From Congeria kusceri (Eukaryota > Mollusca > Bivalvia > Myida > Dreissenidae), in the NCBI GenBank assembly GCA_027627225.1, contig CM051030.1, positions 25,373,927-25,437,926 on the forward strand: 64,000 nucleotides of DNA, given 5' to 3'. Under the pieces are notes generated by a model. That model ran no database searches. It was not told where the DNA came from and was given only the letters and a program-made list of their open reading frames with translations. A program made the position numbers and the translations under genes. Positions 9,105-22,925 of the stretch are shown in pieces. The stretch's first letter is position 1. The number at the start of each line of letters is the position of its first letter.

Positions 9105-12100
9105 TTTTTAATCCATTTTATGCTTTTCTTGGCAGAGAACATTTGGGTTTGCTGATCCAGACGCTTAAGTTTTTGAAGTGAAAACATTTCAAGACAATTT
9201 AAAATAAAATTAAAATTATGAATAAGTCCCTTTAAAGCGATTATGTCAAAGAAACATTGGTTTCCTATTGCACTATAAATAATAGTGATTGGAATCAGTC
9301 CTAAAAAATATTAGTTGATTAATCAGAGCCAAAAGTGAATAATTAATCATATATTCATGACGAAATAGGTGGATTATTGTTGTTCAGCAGAAATCATAAT
9401 TTACCAACTGTGATTTATTTTGTTAAACTTGCTCCTGTAGTTAAAACTAAAGTGGTTTGAATTTGCAGATTTTGTGGTGCTAAAACACAAACTAATATAA
9501 TTTTTTAACTGTTTGACGTAGTAAGACAAAACGTTTATTACCATTTACATAATAATATTATATATACAAAGGCTCTTAATAGATAACATGTAGTGTAAAA
9601 CAATGACACCCCCTTCACATTGTAGTGATTTGTCGGTTATACATGTACTATAAAAGACACAATGTTTCAAAACTAAACTAAAAGCAATTTCTTTTACGTG
9701 AAGAATTATTTGTTAATACAAATAGAATACATGTTTACGATTTTAAAATCAGGTGCAAGCATTTACTTTTGCAATGTACATTACATGAATTATATACAAA
9801 GGGCAGTAAAAACGTTCATGAACAATCTCATTTTTTCGCATAATTGTAGACCCATGTAGATGAAAATACAGCTATAAAATAGTCGATGTGTGTTGAATAA
9901 AATGTAGAAAACGCATTTGATTATTTTAATAAATAAGTATCTTATGACTACTTCATGTGTATATACCGTGAATAATGCGGGGCACTTCAGATTATATTTT
10001 CTAAAAATGTTCGATACAATATAAAGAATGATATTTTTTTTGCGAGAATACCTTGTCGAATTATAGCGAAAATCCCACTGATGTTGTGTTTACATACAAG
10101 TTTCATTTGAATTGTGCCGTTACGTTTTTTTCAAGACAGAACGATGGCTTCAACGAAAAAACGTGCCATTATCAAGCATTGCGTTAGAGCGAGAAAAGAC
10201 ACCCACAGACACAATTAAATATGGGTCCAATTTATTAACTGAAAATGAAAGCAGATTCTATGGTGTCCAAACGAGTATCTTCGCCTCCTCCAAAAAGCTT
10301 ACGTTGTCAAGTCGGACCAATTGAGAAGACTGTCATCGCGGATTAGTATCCAGGATCAGACAGCACTCCTTGAGGCATTCCAATCATATTTCGGGTGGCT
10401 GACAGAGTCGTTGTCTGCAGAGGTGCTTCGAAAATGGGTTACGAAACTCAGGAACGCGGCGAACATTTTGAAATAAACATTTACATAAATAACGTTAACG
10501 TCATGGAGTAGTATCTGAAGTGAGCCGCGGTATTAATTCAATGATATGTATTTCTGTTTCCTATTGTTATAATATCCTGTTTTTGTGTATATCTTTTGTA
10601 CACATACTATTTGATATTTGTGTAGTTTTTCGGGTGAATCAGTTAAGTTTTAATAAAATTACGAACTTTGTCCAGGAACATTTTGACTGCCCCTCGTATA
10701 TATCATCCTATTCAATGTTAGAGGTAACCAACGGTTGTGCGAATACATATACCCAACAATAACCATAGTTCATTTTAACATGCAATAAAAGGATATTTAA
10801 CAACAAAAAAACAAAGATAATACATGCTTGATAACAACTCTTTATTGTAACCCATTTTCTACAGCAAAATGGTATAATACACATATTCTGTGCGCATATA
10901 TATTTACAACGATTCTTGCAATTTAAAATTATCATTCACTCAGTACATACAAAGTATTATCCATTCAGTATACACAACTGGTATGAAGTATGAAATGTAT
11001 TCTAAATTTCATATTCAAACAAACCCTATTTCATAAATATTATTTACTCTGTTTTAGAACTAATGTAGGTCATAAGTTCAACAATATGGTTTAATTCCTA
11101 TCTAAGGTGAGCAGACGATCAAACATGGATACATTTCTCCAAGCGAGTGGGGAATCAAAGATAATTGCATTACCCACTCTCTCAGATATGAGTGATTGGC
11201 AAAGATGAATAATGTGGCTGCGTTTTGTAATCAAGTGTAATGTAAAACGCTTTCTTAATTTTATCATAAGAACGTTTATTGTATTTTAAGCCAGAATTGG
11301 GTAATATATATCCTATACTGCTACTTAAAAACAACCAACCTCAAATCTTATCTGGATGTTGCGTTGTCAGGTTAATGATAGATGCTAAGATGATCCCATA
11401 CACAACAATTATTTTAAATATGAAAGTAACTTTGCTAGAAACACCTAAGCTATTACTTTGAATATTGAGTTCACACTGCACTGTTAAAGGTATTTATTGC
11501 TGACGTCTAACGACGTACCGATTCAATCTGCTCTGTTTTTCCTTCTTTCATAAATTGTGAAAAGAATGTTAAATCGTTGTCACAACAAATATTATTTTAT
11601 TGCTTCGGTAAGTTTTCAAATAGATGGGCTATATCGCAGGAAACCTACACAGTTTTTCATTAATTGTGAAACAAATGACCTCGTATTTTCGACAGTACTA
11701 GTGTTTTATTAAGGAATGGTTATAAGGATTAACTGTCTTGAAAATAAATTACTGGCAACTAAAATTAAAAGACACAATTCTAACATAAACTATGATTTTG
11801 GTTTTATAAATTCCAAAACCAGTTTTACCGATGAAAGGTTTTCGTCGACTTTACACTGAATCTCCTGTAGGCGACCGCTGTAAGCTTTTCGTCCGTTTTC
11901 TTGAAAATAATTTGATGTTTCGTCTGTGAATTCCAGCTGAGCTTGTGCCATACTGTAAACATGATGTGAAAACGCACTGCTTATATACACGATAAAGCAT
12001 ATATTTGACATTGAACCGTTGATGCTGATAAACCTTAACCCATATTGTCTGACATATTTACCTCTTTAAATAAATTAGATGATGACGTTGGTTGACCTCA

Positions 12101-12286
12101 ATCCGAAATTGAAGTAATCCGGGTCACAGACATGCGCCACAGTAACATAAAATGACTGACCAAAATAACAAACCTTGACACTGACCCAGATGATGACGTA
12201 GGGTTGACCTACTTATCTGGATCTGGGGTTGCGCCACTTGCGCCACCTCTAATAAACCTCATTTGCTACTAATCTTATGACTTTGT
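9105..12286. other. mostly anonymous DNA with one decayed open stretch
   Basis: No domain is recognised. Between 10112 and 10476 an open frame ends at 10322, and another frame continues with SDQLRRLSSRISIQDQTALL and KWVTKLRNAANILK. The pair looks like one frameshifted helical protein fragment, but I cannot name it. A minus-strand frame at 11790-12011 starts with a hydrophobic stretch and has no recognisable family. Confidence 0.3.
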
Positions 12287-12797
12287 GCGATTTCCGCTCG
12301 GGATTTCTTCTTGGAATCTACGGCGATTTCTGGTTGGTAGTTAATCTTGGGATATTTTGCGTTTTCCATTCGGGTGTCATGTTTATGACTATATGCGATT
12401 TCCGGTCGGGAGACCATCTTTGGACTTTCTGCGTTTACTGGACGGGAGTCATACTGGACATTTTCCGCGATTTCCGGTCGGTAGTTGCTCTTGGGATTTT
12501 GGGCGATTTCCGGTCGTGAGTCATATTTAAAACTCTTCGCGATTTTCGGTCGAGTGTCACTCTTGGGACATTCTGCGTTTTCCGCTCGGATGTCATGTTT
12601 ATGACTATGTGTAATTTCCGGTCGGGAGACCTTATTCAGACATTCTACGTTTTCCGGTCGGAAGAAATTCTGGACATTTTCGGCGATTTCCGATCGGGAG
12701 TCATATTGAGAACCTTATGCGATTTCCGGTGTGGATTCACTTTTGGTACTTTGGGCGATTTTTTGGTCGGGAGACGTTCTATCAACTTTCTCCGAAA
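12287..12797 (+). repeat. 36-bp minisatellite with 216-bp higher-order period
   Basis: Fourteen head-to-tail units start every 36 bases from 12287 to 12755. The consensus is near GCGATTTCCGGTCGGGAGTC plus a variable 16-base half. Variant units recur every six units: GTCATGTTTATGACTAT appears near 12377 and 12593, and CTGGACATTTTC recurs likewise. A six-unit block of 216 bp has therefore been duplicated. The period keeps the plus frame open with 12-residue pseudo-repeats (CDFRSG), broken by a stop at 12517. This is not evidence of a gene. Confidence 0.85.
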
Positions 12798-12847
12798 TAA
12801 TAATAATAATAATAATTATTATTATTATCATTATTATTATTATTATA
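12796..12847. repeat. (AAT)n-(ATT)n self-complementary microsatellite
   Basis: A run of AAT triplets turns directly into ATT triplets, so the two halves are inverted repeats able to form a hairpin. It abuts the end of the 36-bp array. Confidence 0.8.
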
Positions 12848-13448
12848 TAATTGAGCATTGATGGACAATAAGTACAGATCTTGTTCAGTTGCATAATAAT
12901 GTAAGATTAAAAACATGATGTAAGATTGTTACATAATAATGTAAGACTGAAAACATTTATTTTCAACAATCCATCCATGTATTTTTGCGTTATGTTAATT
13001 TGATAGTTGTTCGTTTTGTGCAAATTAACGATAACAATTCATTTGTTGGCGTGACTACCTTTGATCAATAACACTCATATTCTTCGATTGTTAAAGCCAA
13101 AGAATTAATTTGTGAAGCTCTGGCGAACTCAAACGTTTTAAATCACGGTGTACTGTATACTGTGGAATGATACACAACTCAGTTTTGAGACGCTACAGTG
13201 TTACACTTGAATGCTTATTTATCAGTATAATTGAGTAAATGTAAACATAACAAGGAAGTTTTAAACACTTCCTGGTCTAAATACCAAAATGGTGAACGTA
13301 TTTAAAATCATAATGTTTTCTGGTGGATTACACATTATTTCCCGAGGTAACAGTTTGATTGTTTACTTGCACTTTTTAAACGTTATGAGTTTTCCATAAA
13401 TATTTAAATAAAACAATAATCAAAACGCAAACTCAACATTTATTGATC

Positions 13449-13625
13449 AATTATTAGAATTCTACGAAGTAACAGTGAGGTCTTAGACTTTGATATGATA
13501 CGGGATATCTCACATGGCTTATCAGGATTTCAGAGTATATGTAGTCCGGTGTATTAGTGTCTCCAACGGGAACGGTGGGTTGGGCATATCAAAGACTAAG
13601 ACCACACTAATTCTAATCATTCATA
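13449..13625. mobile_element. foldback element with about 40-bp arms
   Basis: The left arm contains GAGGTCTTAGACTTTGATAT. The right arm, reverse-complemented, contains GTGGTCTTAGTCTTTGATAT. Outside this both arms carry TTAGAATT. The loop is about 90 bases with no coding content. It may be a MITE or a simple foldback. Confidence 0.6.
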
Positions 13626-16600
13626 AATAATTTTCAAATAGTTTATTAATTGTACGTCATCACAGTGTGACTCAGCCTTTGCCATGAAAATTCTAGTAGC
13701 CACCGGTCTACAAGGGAATGGACCACACAAATAAACTAAGCTCTCTGTGTTTTGTGATCTGCTAATCCACTTAATAAACAGTACTTCAACTGTTGCAGAA
13801 CATGTTATATATTAACAAAAATACCTTTGCTATGGAAATTGTCTCAGTTGTATAATTACATCATTACAAAGCTTAATAACCCATGTGGTAATCACAAACA
13901 AAATTGCTTGTAATCAGTGTTATAATTACTGAGAATATCGCTAATGTAAACAGAAGTGTCGTAAGTAATCGGCTTATCATAAAACTGCCGGAAAAATGCA
14001 CTATTTTAGACCAACAAGCTGTCCAAATGATTGGCGAGAGCTTGGAATTGTTTACACATTATGCAGAAGCTGCTCGAACACCATGAGGTTTGAATATGGC
14101 AATACCAAAAGTACCAAGCACAGGTTTAATCCACCGAGCAATTGTGTCTTGTACAACATTGCTGTTTCCTTTCCCAAAAGAGACTTTCGTACCTCTAAGT
14201 ACGAAAACATATAATTCAATTGACGTTACGATAGAGCCGAGTTAACCACGCCCACCGATTTTAAGGCAGACTGCTCTGTTTGTGTCCGTCGAAAATATAA
14301 CATTGCGTCACGAGTCGGTACACTCGCCAATATACCGATAGACTCTGGAAAAACGTATTGTAAGTTCAATGCACAAGCTTTTGTGTTAGCATCTTACGTC
14401 GCAATAAAAGTAGTATCACCACTTCGGAAATCGTTAATTTCACGGGGAGATCTAGCCTACAGTAGTGTCAAAATGTCAAATAGTAAAATACTCGCACTGT
14501 CGATAAAAGACGATATTTGGATAATATCGACATCTTTCTGCAAATGCAAACAATGAAAATTTCCTAAATTCCATTACGAATGTGTATGTGTGTTTTTTTC
14601 AGTTACATTTACTCAGTAAATTATTTTGAACCTACCTAACCTCCGATACTTTCTTGTGTGTTCACAGTTGTATTGGTCCAAGAGGACTAATGGACAGTGC
14701 CTGCGTGTATATATTTTACCCACAAGGCATTGGAGCTCTTCATCTTGGTCCAAACCGTATTTTAACATCCTTAATATGTATTTATCCTTCCTTATTATTT
14801 ATTCTTTATACATGCTTTCAGTTGATCCATGTTGCCAAGCACGCACAGACAATGCCATAGTCTCCCTTTTGTACTTTTGTATTTGATGGTTCTCTAATTG
14901 CAAAAAAATCCATTTTACCTTCATATATCAAATTGCAATTGTTTTTTAAACAAAATCTATTGTTGTTTAAAGTATTTATTTCCAGTTATCACACTGAAAA
15001 ATTGCAGTATTTAAGACGTTTTCAGTGTGGACTTTCTACGGGCGCCATTTTGTTTTGATGGTATGTTTGCGGTCAGTTTGAAAACGATTTGCGTAAACAT
15101 TACTGCCACTTTTTGATTCTTGGTTGGTCGTTTCCTGTCCGAATGGCCTACAAACGAAAGTCCGGCATAGATTCAAATCTTCCTTGGTTAGTCTCGATGT
15201 TGAAGACGTGGATTTCAAAGAGTGAGCAGTAACCATTAAAGATGCTACCGAAAAATATAAACGTTTAATCCAATTTTGGCGATTAATCCGTATAACAAAT
15301 ATAGAAAATACTTTGTACGTATTCGTAATCCATTTCTGAACACTCTTTCAACGTACATTTTCGACAGTTTGACAATCTAACGAAGATCTACAAATGTATT
15401 CATCTTGAATTCTGCCTACAACACTTGTGCGTTTAAATCCTGTGACAGTGTAAACTAAATCTACGTTAGCATAACGCGTCATACACATGTTATTTTTAGA
15501 ATCAGGGAATTTCGTAGAACTAGACGGACTTTCACTATTACCTTTTCTAAAGGTTATACGCCACCAAAGCGTGACTACAAAAATATAACAATAATGTTGG
15601 ATTTCCGACATGTTGGTCAGTATGACGGACAAAATGGCGGATGAAACACATGCTTATTAGAGCCGCGATCTGATGGGCTTATTGACATGTTAATCGTCTG
15701 TCCGTCGTAACGTTAATTCTTGTCGTTACGATAAGGCCAGTGATTTTAACTTCACTTAAAATGATAATTTGAACGTGATCGCTTTAGCGAATCGCCATAT
15801 GGTAGTGTTATATCATTACTACCAATATGTATATTTCTCAGGTTAATCATAGGCAAAGATTGGATGCCTTGTCCTGATAATGAATATAAAAGCATGGCAG
15901 TCTTTACTGACAACTATTTTAAAACAACTAACTCTATCATATATATTTAAACTAACTAGATAATGTGACACATTGTTTGCATCTTATGTTTATGAATATC
16001 TTGATTATCTGTCGTAGCAGACAGTTTTCCCACATACATCTTTTAATAAGATGACTTTATTCCGAATATAACCATAAATGTACTTAAAGCACTCTGCACC
16101 GGATTTATGGTACTAAATTCAAGCCGTAGCTGAAATCAAGTGAGGCAAATTTTGTAAATACATCGTTTACAATTGATGACAAGTAATTATAACTCCTTTC
16201 TGTGCAAAACAATATTCATTTCTCCAAATGTTACATGATAATATAAAATATTATTGTTTTAGTACTATCTTTCCATGAGTACATAATGATGCTGTTAGCA
16301 GATTGTGGTATTCATTGCAATATATACTGTTTCAAGAGAATATAAAAACAGTCAGATGTAATTTGTTTAGTATCGTGTGTAATTTGTCGATCTGGGTAAT
16401 GTCAACAGATTAGTTACAGGCAAAAGTATTTGGCAGTGGAACGACATTGTCAGAAATTGGGGAAAATTTGGAAATTGGGGAAAATCACATGAGTGTTACA
16501 CTTGTAACTTCAATTGCCGCCATTGTCTGAAGTTATAACTTCTGTAATGCTTGTCCGACAAAAATGATGCATAATAATTATAATATTATACTAAATAAAA

Positions 16601-17112
16601 ATAATATAAAACAAAACATTAATTTTGCACGACACCTTCAATGGCAAGATCCTACGGGTCAGCTTTGTATGCGTAATACGTTTTTACTTGTCTATTCATT
16701 CTTGAAGCAAATTATTCTATGTCTGACACATCAACACATTTAATATTCTATGAAATACAGATCTTTAAACCATCCATACTGTATCTACATTAAATTCTCG
16801 GGACTCTGTATGAAAAATACATATCTGATGAAATTTTAAGCCCCATTCATATTTTCAGCTGACAAGCACACATTTCGGTTAATTGCAAATAATAAGTGGG
16901 ACCTTTGTTGAACCGTGCTAATTAAAACAAACTACAGCGTTTGAACTATCAGCTCAAATTCTAATATGCCTGTCTATTATTTCTCTACACAATAAATGAA
17001 GCGCTAATCAAACTGATTTTAGTTCATGGCAATTAACCAGTAGTCAGCGCTGAGATAGCTCCGCCCACTGATCACATGACCAAACCCTTGGATAACTTAA
17101 GACGATGAAACA
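13626..17112. other. anonymous DNA
   Basis: No firm feature is seen. The longest frame is minus-strand 15348-15632 (94 codons, lysine/serine-rich after a hydrophobic start). It has no recognisable domain and is not reported as a gene. Confidence 0.35.
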
Positions 17113-19020
17113 ATGGCCGACACGCTATCGTTGCGTGCTCTTCCCAGCGCGTTTGGCGAACATGTTTTGCAACATAAGCCGTCATTGCGACATAGAATCG
17201 AAGGGGGAAAGTTTACGAATGAATCGTTCGTTCCCTTTGGAAACATTTAAAAAGATTTGGATACGAAAATCTTGGTAAAAGCCGGTGTTTATCGAAGCCA
17301 AAAGCGTAATGACGAGGCGCATACATTCAACTTGTCGGTTGAAGGAGATTTGATTTCGTATGCACTTTGCAGTTGCACGACAGGGTATGTCAAATTTACG
17401 TGTTCCTTGTTAGTAATTAAGTTGTATACAACGAATATTTAAACAATTTATCATAATAAGCTATTGTTGAAAGTCCTTATTGTTCGAAATATTTATGTAA
17501 ACATTGCATCACTGTGCTAATTAAATTTCCTAAACTACATTTGATCTACATTCTACAGTACTATATTATAATAATTAATATATAGTACACCTCTACAAAG
17601 TATAGACAATATAAATGCTTGCTCTAGCGTTGGTATTGTTTTATTGTATTTAAGAAATAATTTTCGATTTATCGTTCAAAATCTGTCAATAAACAAATAT
17701 TTGGAGTTCTGATGCGTAGGAATTAAACCACAAGGGCGTTATTTTTTTTTCAATTTTAACATGATCTGTCAAAGAATTTTGCATTTGTAATGAGAAATAC
17801 ATTTTAATATGCTGCGCTAAGAATCTGGAGTATTGTTTTCGTTATTTATTTCGTATTTTAACAACGAAAACTTTGTTCTTTGTCTTTAGAAGCGAGTTAA
17901 ATGAGAACCATTAAAATCTGGTCTTGAAGCCTCACCGACTTGAACACTGAAGTTCGTTTTGATATTTCAAATGGGATGTGTGATTCATTGGCACTCGAAA
18001 AATAAATATATTTATGAATTGTGTGTACACGAGTCCAGTGTAATACTTAAAGTTATTGTTAATAGATGAATCTCCTACAGATTCAACGGTAATTGGTTGA
18101 CTTTGTTGCTGGCTTTTGCATTGTTTCTCTACCTAGTTTATCACATTTTTTAACTTTAAATGTTCACGTCTTAGTTCTTCATTACACAATATTTGAGCTG
18201 CTATTATATTTGCCTCTTCAAAGAGTCATTTTAGGTGTGATTGCCAAAAGCTGCAATGGTGTCACACCAGAATCTGGAAAAAAGTAATTATATACAGTTA
18301 TTGTTTATGGTGTTACATATTTTGTATCATAAATCTATTTCAGTTGCCTCTGGTTGAACAAGCTGACAACCCTGTTGGTCAGTCTTTTCCTTGTGGACAG
18401 CTGGCTTTTCCAGTGGTTCTATACATTGACTGGAGAAAAACTAATAATGAAAACTAGATAAAAAAGTTGAGTTGTGGATGGACCAGCGGAAGAATTACTG
18501 CGTCCAATGTGGTTGCTATATGAACAGGCGCGTGTCTTTCACACAGACATTTGTGGATTCGTTTCAAAATCAGAAGCCATTTAAATCGACCGCCACATCA
18601 TACTGCTCTGCAATGAAAATGTTGCCCGACTGATGTATCAGAAGAAAACTAGTAACCATGTGCATGTTGTCATTCCGGCATTCAAATTCATTTGAGCAAC
18701 ATCGGATGGGAAAGTGTGCGACTCCAAGACAATGGAAACGGGTATCCTACAAATAAAGTGCACGTTTTCCATAAGGGACATGAGTATTATGGACGGTATA
18801 ACTGCCATGAAAGGTCGCACTCAATTCCATTAAGAAATGGATGCGAACACAATCAAATATAAAAAAAATGCATACTTCTTTCAAGTGGAGGAGCCCAGTT
18901 TTGTGATTTTGTAAATTAACAAAGTGTGAAATTCTTGTCGAAATAATTTTTCATGACAAATCTGTCCAGTCTGATATAGTAAAAAGCAAGAAATGTATAA
19001 CTCTTTTCAGTTGTAAAAGT
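17113..19020 (+). pseudogene. decayed SWIM zinc-finger / YqaJ-type exonuclease-like gene
   Basis: An ATG at 17113 opens a frame beginning MADTLSLRALPSAFGEHVLQ. It meets a TAA after 45 codons and then continues in the same frame to HTFNLSVEGDLISYALCSC. That stretch resembles the lead-in to the C-x-C of a SWIM zinc finger, and it ends at a good donor (GGTATGT, about 17388). About 1.1 kb downstream, pieces in shifting frames match the YqaJ/lambda-exonuclease fold. GRITAS lies at 18488-18505, then ATSDGKVCDSKTMETG, LQIKCTFSIRDMSIMD near 18747-18794, KKNAYFFQVE near 18865 and CDFV shortly after. In this fold the D of SPDG and the E of LEIK bind the metal. Here the second is Q (LQIK), and SPDG reads TSDG. 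Stops and frameshifts elsewhere show that the gene is dead. Proteins with this architecture occur in many copies in mollusc genomes (general knowledge, not checked here). Confidence 0.6.
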
Positions 19021-20344
19021 ATACCTGAAGTAGAGCTGTCTTGTGGTTGAACGTGACTGCAAACGTCTTGATTAATATGGGGGTCCGTTGCAACATTCTC
19101 TTTATTGCTGAAAGTATTATTGTTATGCTTTACAAATAATGGACGGTTGTTGCTTTTGCATGTCAATGTTATTGATATGATTGTTTGATATGTTGTCAGG
19201 AAGCATTTAATGGTTCTTCTAATTTTACTTATTTATTTAGTAAAACAAATATGTTATGTCATACAAGTGACACACCGGTTAAGACACGATTATGTTATGG
19301 ATAAGCCTTTATTTCCAAGTGTATTGTTTCCTTTTGCTGACGGGTTGAGAGGTGTATTTATAAACTGCATGACAAGTGATCTATGATTGTTGTTATTCCT
19401 TGTTTCATGATGTAGAAATCACTAGACTACATAAAAGTGCAGGCTTTTATTTCAGTTAGTCACAGTAGCCAGTATATAAAGCAGTATTTGAAATAACCCA
19501 CTTGCCTGAAGCCAGGGACCAGTACAATTCTATACCGCCAAGTTAAAATTTTGACCTGCCTGCCCGAAAGAACATGTACACGAAGGATGAAATTTTTGGA
19601 AATTAAGACTCAATAATACGACAATGTTCATAATTCTTTTCTCAAAATATATCATTACATGATTTTCTTTCCATATGACTGACTACATGAAGACATCACT
19701 ATCATTTATTTATGAGGTTTTTATAATCTCTGGGTTTTATTTCTTCGCTTTGGTCAAGTTCAGTTGAAATTGAATGACTTATGCCCAAATGGACAAGCCG
19801 TTTTAAAATAATTATTGTGAAGACTGCTAAAGTGCATTTAAAGTTAAAGAACATACTTGTACTAGGACTTTTTTCGAAATTGCGGATACTGGGCGTTATT
19901 TAGGTGGTGGTCGTCTTGGTCTAACTTCCTGTCTTGAATATGGGATGATGGCAAGTTTTGGGTATGGATAAACTTCACCTGGCCTTCCATCATGGAACTG
20001 CCAAAATAACATTACATTGATATGCATAAACTTGAAACTTATGCTGCTTCTCTTACAGCAAAATGTAAAACTAAGTAAATATTTACATGTACAATTAAAT
20101 AAGCTGATCTTCTTTCAAGAATACAACAGTAATCAAAATATAGACTCCTAATTGTCATCAGAATTTTCAGAAACATAAACAAAATTGTATCTGAATCACT
20201 GAGAATTCGTTGTTTATCAAATTGTTCATAAATTCTTTCATGTTTGTTTGTTAGTTTATTAGTTTGTATATTTTCCGCTCTGTATTAAAACGTTGTGATG
20301 TGTTACTAATATACATGCAAGTGCCACTTAATATTTCATTCCTT
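19021..20344. other. anonymous DNA before the LINE
   Basis: No ORF1-like frame and no LINE promoter is recognised upstream of the ORF2 at 20358. The minus-strand frame at 18951-19166 overlaps the end of the decayed exonuclease gene and is a shadow. Confidence 0.4.
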
Positions 20345-20357
20345 TTTATGGTGTTTT

Positions 20358-21137
20358 ATGATCGATCTTAAAATCTTATATGTCAACTGCAGAGGTCTCC
20401 AGGGGAAAAAGAACCCATTACAGGTCTTTCAATATTTAAAAGACACAAAATGTGACATTTACTGCCGACAGGATACGCATTTTATTATCGCTCAGAATAA
20501 AACTATTTACTCAGAATGGGGGGCAGAATGTTTGGTGAGTTATGGCTCTTCTCATTCCCGAGGTGTCGCAATTTTTTTGTCGAAGAATCTTGAATATAAA
20601 ATACATAATGTACATTATGACGACTTTGGTAATTATATTATTTTAGATGTGAATGTTGGTGAAACTAGACTCACAATTGCCTCCATATACGGGCCAAACT
20701 CTGACAACCCAGATTTTGTTATCGATGTTTTTCATATTATAGACACTATTGATAACGATTCCTACTAAGTTTATGGAGACTTTAATTTAGTTCTAGACCC
20801 GAGCTTAGATTATGATAACTACAAAATAATAAATAATAAAAACTCAAGGGCTTGTATAATGAAATATATTGAAGAACGTGATCTGACCGACCCTTTTAGA
20901 CATCGGTATCCTACTGCTAGACGATATACTTGGAGACGAACCAACCCAATACAACAAGCCCGACTTGAATTTTATTTTTTATCGTCACTTTTATTGCCAG
21001 GCTGTCATAATGTTCGTATATCTTCCAGTTACCAATCTGATCATTCGATTGTAATATTGACTTTTAAATTCACTAATTTTACAGACGGAAAGCGATTGTG
21101 GAAACCCAACAACATGCTTTTACGTGATATTAATTAA
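20358..21137 (+). pseudogene. LINE ORF2, apurinic endonuclease domain (broken)
   Basis: The start is MIDLKILYVNCRGLQGKKNP, where the N of the NCRG motif is the usual endonuclease metal-site residue. It continues with SYGSSHSRGVAIFLSKNL and SIYGPNSDNPDF. A TAA at 20766-20768 interrupts it just before VYGDFNLVLD, the conserved GDFN motif. It resumes at 20859 with TWRRTNPIQQARLEFYF and SSYQSDHSIVIL, the terminal SDH motif. All main endonuclease motifs are therefore present, but on a disrupted frame. The Q-D-T-H motif reads RQDTH. In a working element this domain nicks the target DNA. Confidence 0.8.
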
Positions 21138-21372
21138 ATTAACACAATAAATAATAAAATTTCAGAAATCAAACAACAGTATATGTTACCCAAGTTAACA
21201 TCGAAGCAATACCAGATCGGGAAATTCAGTTTTCTATAGACGATCAACTTTTTCTTGATACTGTGTTAATGGAAATAAGAGGTAAAGCAATTTTATATAG
21301 TTCGTATAAAACTAAATCGCGAAACAATCGCGAACATATTTTAAACTTGAAATTGAAAAAAAAGAAGAATCC

Positions 21373-22925
21373 ATGTCCGAGAGCAACTTGCAAACTATGC
21401 TCGAATTGAAAGATGAACTAAGAACAATTCAGGATGAACAATTAAAGGGGGCTATTATAAGATCGCGAGCCGAATGGATACACTATGGAGAAAAACCATC
21501 GAAACTCTTTTGTAATCTTGAAAAATATAACTATACAACAAAAACTATTAATAGCTTAACAAATGACCATGGAATTGTCTTGGATAATCAGCCTGACATT
21601 TTAAAAGAAACGGCCTTGTTCTATAAAACCCTATATCAAAACGATGATAATACCGACATTGATGATGATCTTAATCTTTTTATCGCGGATATAGACATAC
21701 CGAAATTATCACACGAAGAATCTAAACAGTTAGAAGGGCCAATAACTTTAAACGAAGCTTCGATTGTTTTAAAAAATATGGCAAATAATAATAGCCCCGG
21801 CTCATCCGGTTTTACTATTGACTTTTTTAAAGCTTTTTGGCCGAAACTGGGCATATTTGTCTGTAGAGCGCTAAATCACGCATTTACAAGCGGTAAATTG
21901 TCTATAACCCAAAGATAGGGGATAATTACTTGCATACCTAAGGTTGATGAACCCAGACAATTTAAATATAACTGGCGCCCAATAACTCTGTTAAACACTG
22001 TATATTACATTGGTTCTGGTTGTATTGCGACTAGGTTAAAATGTATATTTATAAATTAATAAATTACGACCAAACTGGTTTTATCAAGGGTCGGTTCATA
22101 GGAGAAAATATTAGACTTATTTACGACATACTAAAATACACCGAGCAAAATGATATTCCCGGTCTTCTCCTACTTATTGAGTTTGAAAAGGCATTCGATT
22201 CCTTGTCATGGTCATTTGTTAACGAAACCCTTTCAAGGTTTAACTTCGGTCCTGACATTAAGGAATGGTTTGATGTTTTGTATAAAGACGGTAACGCAGT
22301 GTGGGTTTTTATCTGATTCTTTTTTTCAAATACAACGTGGTTGCCGACAAGGTGATCGCCTCAGTTGCTATATATTTATCATGGGCGGCGAACTTTTATC
22401 CATTAAGCGCAGGTCAAACCCAAAATTAAAGGAATCAAAATAAATGATATGGAATGCAAATTGTCGCAATTTGCTGATGACATATCTATACTCCTGGATG
22501 GCTCTGCAGAATCTCTTAATGAAACATTAGAAGTATTGTCGCATTCCTCAATGTACTCCGGTTTGAAAGTTAATTTTGATAAAACCAAAGTAGTTTGGAT
22601 AGGAAGGCATAAATTCAGTTCCGAAAGAATAAAAACACGATGGAAATTAAAATGGAACCAGCATACTTTTGTTATGCTTGTTTTGACTTTTCATATTGAC
22701 CTTTACAAAATGTTGCATCTTAATTATATGTTCAAATTGTCCAAAGTAAAAACACTGCTTAAAAATTGGTCACGAATGATATTAACGACTATTGGACGAA
22801 TACAAGTAATAACAACGATTGCTTTACCAGTGCTAAATCATCACTTCCTCATCCGCCGCATAAAACATTGGCAGAGTAAAATGATCTATTTTTTAATTAT
22901 GTGTGGAATAGGAGGTAAAAAGTGA
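21373..22925 (+). pseudogene. LINE ORF2, reverse transcriptase domain (broken)
   Basis: Frames at 21373-21918, 22041-22316 and 22449-22925 carry the reverse transcriptase blocks in order. They are SPGSSGFTIDFFKAFW, then a stop at 21916, NWRPITLLN around 21973, QTGFIKGRFIGENIRLIYDI, IEFEKAFDSLSWSFV and QRGCRQGD. The catalytic FADD (QFADDISILLDG) is near 22468-22503, followed by GLKVNFDKTKVVWIG. The A-block reads IEFEKAFDS where the family usually has DFEKAFDS, so the first catalytic acidic position is E. At least three frameshifts or stops separate the blocks. It would have copied the LINE RNA at the nicked target but cannot now be translated. Confidence 0.85.

Noticed and set aside
12277..12861. 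Two repetitive plus-strand frames with DFRSG repeats
   Set aside because: They are a by-product of a 36-bp period. A stop interrupts them and the unit variation does not favour silent changes in any way I can see.
14675..14751. tRNA-Arg-like segment (GGTCCAAGAGGACTAATGG) whose 77-base ends could pair
   Set aside because: There is no recognisable B box or T arm and the D arm is poor, so it is probably chance similarity.
15348..15632. 94-codon minus frame beginning with a hydrophobic stretch
   Set aside because: No recognisable domain, no neighbouring exons, and only weak donor-like sites.
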